A stretch of 21,039 bases of DNA, taken from assembly GCA_030593645.1 (NCBI GenBank), contig JAUVGT010000025.1:1-21039 (forward strand), in the 5' to 3' direction. This DNA is from Deltaproteobacteria bacterium. Lineage in GTDB: Bacteria > Desulfobacterota > Desulfobacteria > Desulfobacterales > JAUVGT01. The position numbers were made by a program, and so were the translations under genes. The notes below the pieces were generated by a model, which was not told the DNA's origin, searched no databases, and saw only the letters and a list, made by a program, of their open reading frames with translations. Positions 1 through 6,580 of this stretch are shown piece by piece (position 1 is the first letter of the stretch; each line of letters opens with the position of its first letter).

Positions 1-546
1 ACCCACGGCAATGCCTGTGGTGCCGTTTAAAAGTATATTCGGCAGGCGGGCCGGAAGGGTCAGAGGTTCTTTGAGTGTGCCGTCAAAATTCGATCCCCAT
101 TCCACTGTTCCCAAACCCAGTTCTGAAAGAAGGGTTTCCGAATAGGGTGAAAGACGGGATTCGGTATAACGCATGGCCGCGAACGATTTGGGATCGTCCG
201 GCGCGCCCCAGTTACCCTGTCCGTCAATGAGTGGGTAACGGTAAGAAAAGGGCTGTGCCATCAAAACCATGGCTTCATAACAAGCGGTATCCCCATGGGG
301 GTGATACTTACCCAAAACATCTCCCACGGTACGCGCTGATTTTTTATATTTGGAAGTAGCTTTTAAACCGAGCTCACTCATGGCGTAAATGATTCTGCGC
401 TGGACCGGTTTTAATCCATCACCGATAAATGGCAGAGCCCGGTCCATGATGACATACATGGAATAATTCAGATATGCCTGTTGTGTAAACTCCTGCATCG
501 GCATTCGCTCGCCGTTGTTAATTCTGATATCAGAAGTTTTTGCCAT
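1..546 (-). CDS. parC: DNA topoisomerase IV subunit A, N-terminal part (cut by window edge)
   Basis: The reading frame is open from an ATG at 546-544 to base 1, giving the first 182 residues; the C-terminal part lies outside the window. ParC is the cleavage subunit of type II topoisomerase IV, which decatenates daughter chromosomes with ParE. The winged-helix cleavage core is clear: GKYHPHGD at about 79-86 and the catalytic tyrosine Y127 in AAMRYTESR. At the residue equivalent to E. coli ParC Ser80, a quinolone-contact position, there is Thr (T87), with the matching acidic residue E91. A strong ribosome-binding site (AAGGAG) precedes the ATG. The gene starts 73 bp after parE ends, same strand, so the two are probably co-transcribed. 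GyrA is the alternative, but the adjacent ParE and the E. coli ParC-like wording of the core favour ParC. Confidence 0.93.
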   Translation of the reverse strand, partial: MAKTSDIRINNGERMPMQEFTQQAYLNYSMYVIMDRALPFIGDGLKPVQRRIIYAMSELGLKATSKYKKSARTVGDVLGKYHPHGDTACYEAMVLMAQPFSYRYPLIDGQGNWGAPDDPKSFAAMRYTESRLSPYSETLLSELGLGTVEWGSNFDGTLKEPLTLPARLPNILLNGTTGIAVG

Positions 547-619
547 GTTCACTCCTTCTTCATTGTTATTTTTTCATAGAGCCATTTTACTCAATAAATC
601 CTGGCCCCAGTGAGATGAC

Positions 620-2563
620 CTATATTGATGATTCGGCGCGATCGCCTTCTTTTTCCAGCCATTTACGCCTGTCCGCCGCACGTTTTTTGCCCAAAAGCAT
701 ATCCATCATTTTGGCCGCTTTTTGACCGGTATCGATTGAAAGCTGAACCAGCCTCCGGGTTTCCAGTGCCATTGTGGTTTCCCGAAGCTGCAGCGGATTC
801 ATCTCACCCAGTCCTTTAAAGCGCTGAACACTGATCTTTGCGGTTTTTTTCTTCTTTTGTATCCTCTTAATGATCGCGTTTTTTTCCTTTTCATCAAGGG
901 CGTAAAAAACCTGCTTGGCCACATCGATTCGATAAAGTGGGGGCATGGCCACAAATATATGCCCTGCCTTTACAAGGGGCTTATAATGCTTTAAAAATAA
1001 CGCGCAAATTAAAGTCGCTATATGAAGGCCGTCTGAATCGGCGTCGGCCAGAATACATATTTTTCCGTATCGAAGCCCATTTATTTCCTTTGAGCCGGGT
1101 TCAACACCGATTGCGATTGCGATATCATGGACCTCTTTGGAATTGATTACCTGGTCTGAATCGATTTCCCAGGTATTTAATATCTTGCCTCTGAGCGGTA
1201 GAATCGCCTGGGTCTGCCGGTCTCTGGCCTGTTTGGCGGACCCGCCGGCGGAATCACCTTCCACAAGGAAGAGTTCACAGTCGGCTGTATTCTGACTCAC
1301 GCAGTCCGCAAGTTTACCCGGCAGGGCAGGACCCCCAACAACCTTTTTCCGGGCTGCTTTTTTACCCGCTTTTTGTCTGCGCCGGGCATGATCAATCGCC
1401 ATTTCCGCGAGGGCTTCGCCCATATCTGTATGATGGTTCAGCCACAGGGAAAATGCGTCCTTTACGGCGTTAGTCACAAACGATGTGAGTTCTCTTGAAG
1501 AAAGTCTCTCCTTGGTCTGCCCTGAAAACTGGGGATCAACCATTTTTGTCGAAAGTATATAGCTGCAGCTCACCCAGATATCGTCCGGTGCCAGCTTGAT
1601 ACCCCTGGGGACCAGGTTGCGGAACTCGCAGAATTCACGAATGGATGCCGAAAGACCGGCTCTGAAACCGTTGACATGCGTACCGCCCAAAGGAGTTGGA
1701 ATCAGGTTGACATAGCTTTCCGTAATGTTTTCTCCGCCGTCAGGATGCCATACCGCTGCCCAGGTGACTTCTTCTTCAGCCCCTTTGACTTCACCCATGA
1801 ATGGTTCGGATGGAAGCAGTTCATAATCGTTCAGGCCTTCCAGCAAATAGTCCTTTAAGCCATTCTCGTATTGCCACTGGGAGCTTTCACCGGTGTTGGT
1901 GTCCTTGAAAGTGACCAGAAGACCGGGGCAGAGAACAGCCTTGGCCCGTAGTGAGTGTTTCAGTAATCGAACTGAAAATTTGATCGTGTCAAAATATTTC
2001 GGATTGGGCCAGAATCGGATACTGGTACCTGAGTTGCGAGGACCGATCTTTTTGATGACCTTCAATTTGGAGGTATTTTTACCGTTGGCAAAGGATATAA
2101 AATACTGCTTTTCATCCCGTTTGATGGTGACTTCCACTTTTTCGGATAAGGCATTTAATACGGATACACCCACACCATGGAGTCCGCCGCTGAAGTGATA
2201 ATCTTTGTTTGAAAATTTGGCTCCGGCATGCAATTTGAGCATGATGACTTCGACACCGGTCATCTTTTCTTTGGGGTGAATATCGGTTGGCATACCCCTG
2301 CCGTCGTCAGAAACATCCAGGGATCCGTCTTTATAAAGGACCACATCGATCTTTTTCGCGAAACCCTCGATCGCCTCATCCACACTGTTATCGATGGCTT
2401 CTTGTGCCAGGTGGTTCGGCCGCTGCGTGTTGGTGTACATCCCCGGTCTTCGTTTAACCGGATCAAGCCCCTTTAGAACCTCCAATGACGATGCGGTGTA
2501 GCTGTTTGCAGCGGGTTTTTGAGTTTTCTTTTTAGTATTTTGTTTCTTTCTCGGCACCGGCAT
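620..2563 (-). CDS. parE: DNA topoisomerase IV subunit B
   Basis: ATPase subunit of topoisomerase IV, 647 aa, close to the usual ~630 of proteobacterial ParE. Visible motifs: GHKL ATPase fold with the Mg-binding Asn in IDNSVDEA (N59), DDGRGMP (D87) and GLHGVGVSVLNALS; a transducer domain; a TOPRIM domain with EGDSAGG (E435) and DADSDG (D507, D509, D511); PLRGKILN and RFKGLGEMNP near the end. The Lys-rich N-terminal extension (about residues 5-17) is unusual but short. Start choice is ambiguous: GGAGG lies only 1 nt before the ATG at 2563, whereas a GTG two codons downstream (2557-2555) has a better 7-nt spacing, so translation may begin there. It precedes parC on the same strand. Confidence 0.96.
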   Translation of the reverse strand: MPVPRKKQNTKKKTQKPAANSYTASSLEVLKGLDPVKRRPGMYTNTQRPNHLAQEAIDNSVDEAIEGFAKKIDVVLYKDGSLDVSDDGRGMPTDIHPKEKMTGVEVIMLKLHAGAKFSNKDYHFSGGLHGVGVSVLNALSEKVEVTIKRDEKQYFISFANGKNTSKLKVIKKIGPRNSGTSIRFWPNPKYFDTIKFSVRLLKHSLRAKAVLCPGLLVTFKDTNTGESSQWQYENGLKDYLLEGLNDYELLPSEPFMGEVKGAEEEVTWAAVWHPDGGENITESYVNLIPTPLGGTHVNGFRAGLSASIREFCEFRNLVPRGIKLAPDDIWVSCSYILSTKMVDPQFSGQTKERLSSRELTSFVTNAVKDAFSLWLNHHTDMGEALAEMAIDHARRRQKAGKKAARKKVVGGPALPGKLADCVSQNTADCELFLVEGDSAGGSAKQARDRQTQAILPLRGKILNTWEIDSDQVINSKEVHDIAIAIGVEPGSKEINGLRYGKICILADADSDGLHIATLICALFLKHYKPLVKAGHIFVAMPPLYRIDVAKQVFYALDEKEKNAIIKRIQKKKKTAKISVQRFKGLGEMNPLQLRETTMALETRRLVQLSIDTGQKAAKMMDMLLGKKRAADRRKWLEKEGDRAESSI

Positions 2564-2779
2564 TCCTCCCTGGAATGAATGAAAAATGATTTCAATCCAA
2601 CATTCCAGAATTCCAAATATTGTCTTATATTAGATGGTTACAACAATACAATTTTTGTTGAGTAGACATTTCAAGTCTTTTTTATATATCATCTTGGTAT
2701 TTTATAGATCAAAATCACTTGTGGGTCAAATAATATCCGATACATTATGTTGTGGTAGGAAAAAAAGATATTCAATGTT

Positions 2780-2951
2780 GATGGTCTCGTAAAAAATTCA
2801 AATTCAAGGCGTGCAAATTTCGTAATCATGAAGCGTACTTATCGGACCCGCCCTGTTAAATCTGTCTTTTTATTTAACAGGGGCGTTGAATGATTACGAA
2901 ATGCAGCATAACGCAGAAGTTGGTCCGCCTACGGCAGATTACGAAACCGTC
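2780..2951. mobile_element. MITE-like palindromic element, copy 1 (172 bp)
   Basis: Non-coding element starting GATGGTCTCGTAAAAA and ending ACGAAACCGTC; the two ends are inverted repeats of each other (8 of 10 outer bases). A perfect 6-bp direct repeat AATGTT flanks it (2774-2779 and 2952-2957), as expected of a target-site duplication. The arm TTCAAATTCAAGG through GTACTTAT (46 bp) is identical to copy 2 at 12663-12813, and the opposite arm matches at 38 of 40. Unlike copy 2, the tip of the hairpin is replaced by 41 bp holding its own stem (CCCTGTTAAAT at 2851-2861, ATTTAACAGGG at 2872-2882), and the right arm carries an extra TCCGCCTACGGCAGA-type segment. No ORF inside. It fills most of the 2564-2994 gap; the rest of that gap shows only the parE upstream region, with loosely repeated TTCCA words. 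Confidence 0.8.
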
Positions 2952-2994
2952 AATGTTGGATCTGCCGTCGCTATAGCTATGGCGGGACAAGCGT

Positions 2995-3504
2995 TCATCT
3001 TTTTCGTTTTCGTTTTTTCCAGGGTTTAAAAATGGAGATAAACACAGTAACCATCAGAATGAAACACTGGAGACTGCCAAAAATCAAATTCATTTTCTGG
3101 TTGTATATGTAAGCCGGGTCCCTCAGAGAAGACAGGCCAAGTTTACCTGAAATTTCCATCATAGTGGTTTCCCATGGCCCAAGGTAAAAAGTACCAAAAA
3201 GGATCGCGGTAACGGTTACAATCCATTTAAAGATCATCCACTTGTGTTTAAAGAATCCCCAGTTGCTGAAAACTGAGAATATCAACCCGGTAAGCAGGCA
3301 GCCGAAGGCTCCCGGAATGACCACAACCACCATATCCACATGATGGATGCTCTGGTTGATCCCAAATAACACGCCCCCGTCCGTCACTCCGTCTTTAATG
3401 AGATACAGCAGTATCAGGGCCACAGCCCCACCGATCCAGCAGGACACAGCAATCAAATGAAATCCCTTAAGCCATCGTAATCCTTTCGCGCGCAATTTCA
3501 GCAT
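2995..3504 (-). CDS. Four-helix integral membrane protein, CopD/DUF2269-like
   Basis: 169 aa with four predicted membrane helices at about 12-36, 57-79, 88-109 and 137-159, and a very basic C-terminal tail (KKRKRKR), which suggests a cytoplasmic C terminus. The first helix has an HLIAVSCWIGGA pattern and there is a His pair at 54-55 plus H87; this layout resembles CopD or DUF2269 inner-membrane proteins, some of which are thought to bind haem or metal. The assignment is by general resemblance only. GGAG sits about 8 nt before the ATG. The stop codon lies 43 bp beyond MITE copy 1, so the element may affect the 3' end of this transcript. The gene stands alone: 277 bp separate it from the Kelch gene upstream. 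Confidence 0.75.
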   Translation of the reverse strand: MLKLRAKGLRWLKGFHLIAVSCWIGGAVALILLYLIKDGVTDGGVLFGINQSIHHVDMVVVVIPGAFGCLLTGLIFSVFSNWGFFKHKWMIFKWIVTVTAILFGTFYLGPWETTMMEISGKLGLSSLRDPAYIYNQKMNLIFGSLQCFILMVTVFISIFKPWKKRKRKR

Positions 3505-3567
3505 AATGTGTCTCCGCTTCTGAATTATCCATTATTCCTAACATATGATGCATCTATGCCCATTGTT

Positions 3568-3589
3568 GAGATGCAATGCATTGCGTCTC
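3568..3589. repeat. Small palindromic repeat of the GAGACGCAATGCATTGC type
   Basis: A 22-bp near-perfect palindrome (GAGATGCAATG and CATTGCGTCTC around GCATGC-like centre) in the gap between the membrane-protein gene and the Kelch gene. Palindromes of this wording are widespread as dispersed intergenic repeats in many bacterial genomes (established observation, from memory). No second copy occurs in this window. Confidence 0.55.
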
Positions 3590-3665
3590 TACGTTCAAGA
3601 AAAGACGATGGCGATACCGACCCCGAATTCCGATTGTTTTTATTCCCCTTAGAACTGAATATTTA

Positions 3666-3720
3666 CTCTTGTAAGGGCGGGATTGTAAGGGCGCAACCTT
3701 GCGAAGCCGCCACCTATGTG
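3666..3720 (-). repeat. 55-bp dispersed repeat, copy A
   Basis: Read on the minus strand, this stretch matches 6514-6568 on the plus strand at about 42 of 55 positions. The core GGCTTCGCAAGG with TGCGCCC is almost identical (24 of 26 over 3689-3714 versus 6520-6545). The core contains a small hairpin, CGCAA-CC-TTGCG. It is intergenic, between the Kelch stop and the membrane-protein start. Confidence 0.65.
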
Positions 3721-3781
3721 TCTGTCCATTAAATAGATTTATTCCTTAACTTATCGTTTATCACTAATCACTAACTAATAT

Positions 3782-4798
3782 TTACCACCAGACATAACTT
3801 TTTAGTTTAACGCGATATACTGTGTCTTCAGGGGGTGTAATTCGAAAAAGACCGAGTTGGCGCCCTGTATCATCGCCCACGCCGCCGATCACCAGCAGTA
3901 CATTTTGATCCGTAACCATAATCGGATTGGAAAGGGCTTGCGGGAGGCTGGTGATAACGCTCAGAACAATTTGGTCTTTAGAAGGTTTAATTTGAATGAT
4001 TTCATTTTTATTATGAAAATCCCACCCGCTGATGGTGTAGATGTTTCCGTTCAGCACGATTGTGCTGGTGTTGGTTGGACAATAAGGAAATTTTACCTTT
4101 CGGAGGACTGACCATGAAACCGGGTCGATTTCCACAATTTCGTTTAAGCTGTTAAACTGATCATCTTCACCGCCGATCAGATAAACTTTATTTTTATATA
4201 CTGAGGCTGAAAAGTATTCCCGCGGCTTTTCAAGGGAACCGATTATTTTTGATGTTCCATTGTATGGATCAATCTCAACAATATCCGAAGTGATGATTGA
4301 ATCGTTCCATCCGCCGAGATAGTAAATCCTGTCTTTCCAGGCAATCGTCGCCCCAAAGGCAAGGGGTGTGGGGAGCTTTCCGATGATTTTACTTTCTTTT
4401 TTTGATGGATCGTACGCGATGATATGATCTTTGGAGTTTTTGCGGCCATAACCGCCGAGGATATAGATCATATCGTTTAAGTATACCGCACTGTTATACG
4501 AGCAGGGGACCGGCAGTCTTCCCGCTTTTTTAAGTGATTTTTTGTTTACATTAATGTGCAGCACCTCATCCAGCGACGAGCCTTTGGTATCACGACCGCC
4601 AAATATATATATATTGTCTTTAATGGAAACTGCCGATATTTCAGCCCTGATCGTCCAGGGCCGAAAAATAACTTTTCTGGCTGTATACGCGGCAGAACCA
4701 ATCAAAATGATAAAAATGGAAAAATATACCAGTAATATGATTTTATCCTGATAAGAATAGATTTTTTGATCATTGGTTTTTTCAGATTTTTCATTCAT
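3782..4798 (-). CDS. Membrane-anchored Kelch-repeat beta-propeller protein
   Basis: 338 aa. A short cytoplasmic N terminus is followed by one membrane helix at about 20-41, then a periplasm-facing domain of six Kelch-type blades. The blade signatures are visible as hydrophobic-GG turns: YIFGG, YILGG, YYLGG, YLIGG, a degenerate YTISG, and LVIGG, most followed by an aspartate-containing strand such as VEIDP. Kelch propellers usually serve as binding scaffolds; nothing here indicates catalysis. The ATG overlaps the stop codon of the DUF169 gene by 4 bp (ATGA), so translation is probably coupled. It is the last gene of the operon that begins at 6276. The C terminus ends in SYVWW. Confidence 0.82.
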   Translation of the reverse strand: MNEKSEKTNDQKIYSYQDKIILLVYFSIFIILIGSAAYTARKVIFRPWTIRAEISAVSIKDNIYIFGGRDTKGSSLDEVLHINVNKKSLKKAGRLPVPCSYNSAVYLNDMIYILGGYGRKNSKDHIIAYDPSKKESKIIGKLPTPLAFGATIAWKDRIYYLGGWNDSIITSDIVEIDPYNGTSKIIGSLEKPREYFSASVYKNKVYLIGGEDDQFNSLNEIVEIDPVSWSVLRKVKFPYCPTNTSTIVLNGNIYTISGWDFHNKNEIIQIKPSKDQIVLSVITSLPQALSNPIMVTDQNVLLVIGGVGDDTGRQLGLFRITPPEDTVYRVKLKSYVWW

Positions 4799-5640
4799 GG
4801 GTGTATTTCTATTTCACCCCAGGTTTTTTTACTCCGGGTAATCTTTTTCATCACATTGGCCCAGGTTTTTGTTTTTAGAAACGATTCATTATACCGATTG
4901 ATCATTTCAATGAACATTCCAAAAGGAACAGTAAAAGACAGCTCATCGGTTTTAAAAAACTTCCTTGCGGAGGGATCCCATCCTCCAAGGACGGCTTTAT
5001 TTTTTCCTTTAGAAAGATAGTGCAACGGCCAGGCACCCAAACTGCCGCAGGCGGCACTCCATGGTGATACCACAACTTCAGGATCATTGGTTACAAACGC
5101 GGCCAACTGGTGAAGACCGCTTAAGGTTTCCGGTCTTGAAAAGAAAGTGACAAGTTCCGGAGTATCATGGTCGGAAAAACCGCTTAAGGGTTTGAAAATG
5201 CAAAACGTGTGAGGCGCGGGTTTTGGGTCAACATGCTCGAATATCTGTCTCAGGCTGTCCGGGGAATCGCAGTAGAATTCGCCTTCCATTCTACCCGGTA
5301 TCCCGGTAGAGACATAATGAATGATTGTTTCAGCCTGGGGTTTATTAAAGCCGAGCCAGAACGCACCGCCCGGACATCCGAACTGGTTCGCTGAAAAATA
5401 TGCTGCTTTTTTCTTTTTACGCGCTCGCCAGATGTTCCCCATTACACATGAAAATTGACCAAATACCGATTGCCAGTCGATCTCATTTTTAATTTCTTTT
5501 TCCCGGGTGGGAAGCTCCGTGGGTTTTGGCGAAAAGCCGTCGGCAGGCTTTTCATCGGAATAAAAAATGCCCATCGGTTCCTCCTCGATCCCTAATATTT
5601 CAAGGAATTTCGGTAAAGAGTTTAGTATCTTTCGATTCAT
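4795..5640 (-). CDS. DUF169 family protein
   Basis: 281 aa, of the DUF169 (COG2043) family of unknown biochemical role, common in anaerobes. Family features visible: the N-terminal E-E-P-x-G-I-F-Y segment (about 20-27), the Cys-rich centre with C65, C89 in QFGCPGGAFWLGF, C124 and C147, and SAACGSL with C198, then a GGWDPSARKF stretch near 220. The conserved cysteines suggest metal or cluster binding, but that is inference. It lies 38 bp after the acetyltransferase gene and overlaps the Kelch start by 4 bp, so it sits in the middle of the operon. No signal peptide, hence cytoplasmic. Confidence 0.85.
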   Translation of the reverse strand: MNRKILNSLPKFLEILGIEEEPMGIFYSDEKPADGFSPKPTELPTREKEIKNEIDWQSVFGQFSCVMGNIWRARKKKKAAYFSANQFGCPGGAFWLGFNKPQAETIIHYVSTGIPGRMEGEFYCDSPDSLRQIFEHVDPKPAPHTFCIFKPLSGFSDHDTPELVTFFSRPETLSGLHQLAAFVTNDPEVVVSPWSAACGSLGAWPLHYLSKGKNKAVLGGWDPSARKFFKTDELSFTVPFGMFIEMINRYNESFLKTKTWANVMKKITRSKKTWGEIEIHP

Positions 5641-5678
5641 TTTTCCCTCCGGCTCTTTATTGACATATTACTAATTTA

Positions 5679-6104
5679 TCAGATTTCCTTTATAAATATC
5701 CGGATGTTTGCCACTTCTTTAAAACCCACAGCCGAATGGGCCTTTGGGCTCAATGGATAATTATCATCTGTATCCGAATGAAGGATTCCAATAGCGTGAT
5801 GAAGGAACCATTGTTCAAGGGTGTTCATCAATGAAGCACCATGACCTTTTCCACGGTATTTGTTCCGTACGTACCATCCTTCGATATGTCCGTAAGGTTT
5901 TTTTATCGTACCCCTGAGAGAGCCTTCGATAAAGGCAACCGCCTGGCCCGTGTCCTTATACGCAAGAAAGCAGACATCATGGTCCGATGCCAATATATCC
6001 AGACACTCCTTATAAAGGTTTTCCATTGTATCATCGGGCCATAGCCTTGAACGCAGCTCAACCCACTCATTCAAATCGCTATTTTGAGCTTGCCTGATTT
6101 TCAT
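5679..6104 (-). CDS. GNAT acetyltransferase resembling aminoglycoside 6'-N-acetyltransferase
   Basis: 141 aa. The protein follows the chromosomal AAC(6')-I pattern (for example the Salmonella Iaa type, about 145 aa) along its whole length: MKIRQ start, W-x-x-LR-x-x-LWP near 14-22, IEGSLRG near 58-64, HIEGWYV near 74-80, the acetyl-CoA loop YRGKGHG near 84-90, then SDTDDNYPLSPKAH and VGFKE near the C terminus. The transferred group is acetyl from acetyl-CoA; the natural acceptor is unknown, and resistance activity cannot be claimed from sequence. It begins 10 bp after the 53-codon membrane gene, same strand. The ribosome-binding site is weak, consistent with coupling to the upstream gene. Confidence 0.83.
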   Translation of the reverse strand: MKIRQAQNSDLNEWVELRSRLWPDDTMENLYKECLDILASDHDVCFLAYKDTGQAVAFIEGSLRGTIKKPYGHIEGWYVRNKYRGKGHGASLMNTLEQWFLHHAIGILHSDTDDNYPLSPKAHSAVGFKEVANIRIFIKEI

Positions 6105-6114
6105 ATCTTTATTT

Positions 6115-6276
6115 CTATAAATAAATAAAAGACCATATTAACCATGGAAGGAGAAGTAACAGATCCTTTTCACCACCGCCAAAATTGAGATATCCGTCCG
6201 AAATAAGATATCCCCAGATGGGTGTCAGGGCCAATGGCAGCATACACAAAACTAATTTTCCTAAAAACTTTGACAT
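6115..6276 (-). CDS. Small membrane protein, 53 aa
   Basis: An ATG at 6276 opens 53 codons ending in TAG at 6115. Two hydrophobic segments are visible: about 5-25 (ending ALTPIWGYLI) and about 39-53 (LLLLLPWLIWSFIYL), joined by a polar link LNFGGGEKD. The composition, Trp/Pro placement and tight fit (10 bp before the acetyltransferase ATG) indicate a real gene. The ribosome-binding site is weak (TGAGAT). It is the first gene of the operon, with a promoter at 6421-6393 and a perfect hairpin at 6299-6340 in the leader. Function unknown; I recall similar small proteins with an NFGGGEKD link but cannot name a family. Confidence 0.72.
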   Translation of the reverse strand: MSKFLGKLVLCMLPLALTPIWGYLISDGYLNFGGGEKDLLLLLPWLIWSFIYL

Positions 6277-6298
6277 ATTGATCTCATTATTGAAGTAA

Positions 6299-6340
6299 GC
6301 TATATTAAGTTTTTTTCTATTTAAAAAAACTTAATATAGC
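6299..6340. promoter_or_regulatory. Perfect 18-bp inverted repeat in operon leader
   Basis: Arms 6299-6316 (GCTATATTAAG then seven T) and 6323-6340 are exact complements around a 6-nt loop. It lies between the promoter at 6421-6393 and the 53-codon gene starting at 6276, so the leader RNA would form this hairpin 22 nt before the ATG. It is AT-rich and not followed by a separate T run, so a simple terminator is not obvious; an attenuator, an operator or an RNA-stability element are options. Confidence 0.6.
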
Positions 6341-6392
6341 CTGATTATATTTGAATAATTTGTCAATTCAGCCAATTTTTAGGTTTCGTGAT

Positions 6393-6421
6393 AGATTAGA
6401 CTCATGGGATAGATTTGTCAA
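6393..6421 (-). promoter_or_regulatory. Sigma70-type promoter of the 53-aa/AAC(6')/DUF169/Kelch operon
   Basis: Minus strand: TTGACA at 6421-6416, 17 nt, TAATCT at 6398-6393, followed by A. This -35 is a perfect consensus; the -10 keeps the three most conserved bases. The same arrangement, with 24 of 30 bases identical including the spacer, occurs at 12459-12431. The leader would be about 110 nt. Confidence 0.6.
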
Positions 6422-6513
6422 CCAATGGGGATTTGTGATATTTGTAAAGGAAGTATCATCATTTTCGAAAAGATATATCTCGGTGCATAACGGTAAAAAC
6501 TTGAGAGGGCAGG

Positions 6514-6568
6514 CACTGTGGTGGAGGCTTCGCAAGGCTGCGCCCGCACAAACCGGGCCCTACAGAAG
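6514..6568 (+). repeat. 55-bp dispersed repeat, copy B
   Basis: Partner of 3666-3720 in inverted orientation (about 42 of 55). It ends 12 bp before the phosphatase ATG and its last bases form part of that gene's ribosome-binding site (AAGGA 6566-6570). A GTG at 6518 inside the repeat is in frame with the phosphatase and could be mistaken for its start. Confidence 0.65.
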
Positions 6569-6580
6569 GAACATAATGAT

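Noticed and set aside
2961..2986. GC-rich imperfect palindrome with GCTATAGC after the membrane-protein gene
   Set aside because: Considered as a terminator, but pairing is broken by mismatches and there is no T run; probably another small dispersed repeat.
3741..3781. Repeated TTAGTGA heptamers (minus strand) after the Kelch gene
   Set aside because: Only two full units, AT-rich, no structure; not enough to call a repeat array or CRISPR.
6344..6366. TTGACA and TATAAT on the minus strand upstream of the 53-codon gene
   Set aside because: Both boxes are perfect but only 11 nt apart, too close for a sigma70 promoter; the 17-nt pair at 6421-6393 fits better.
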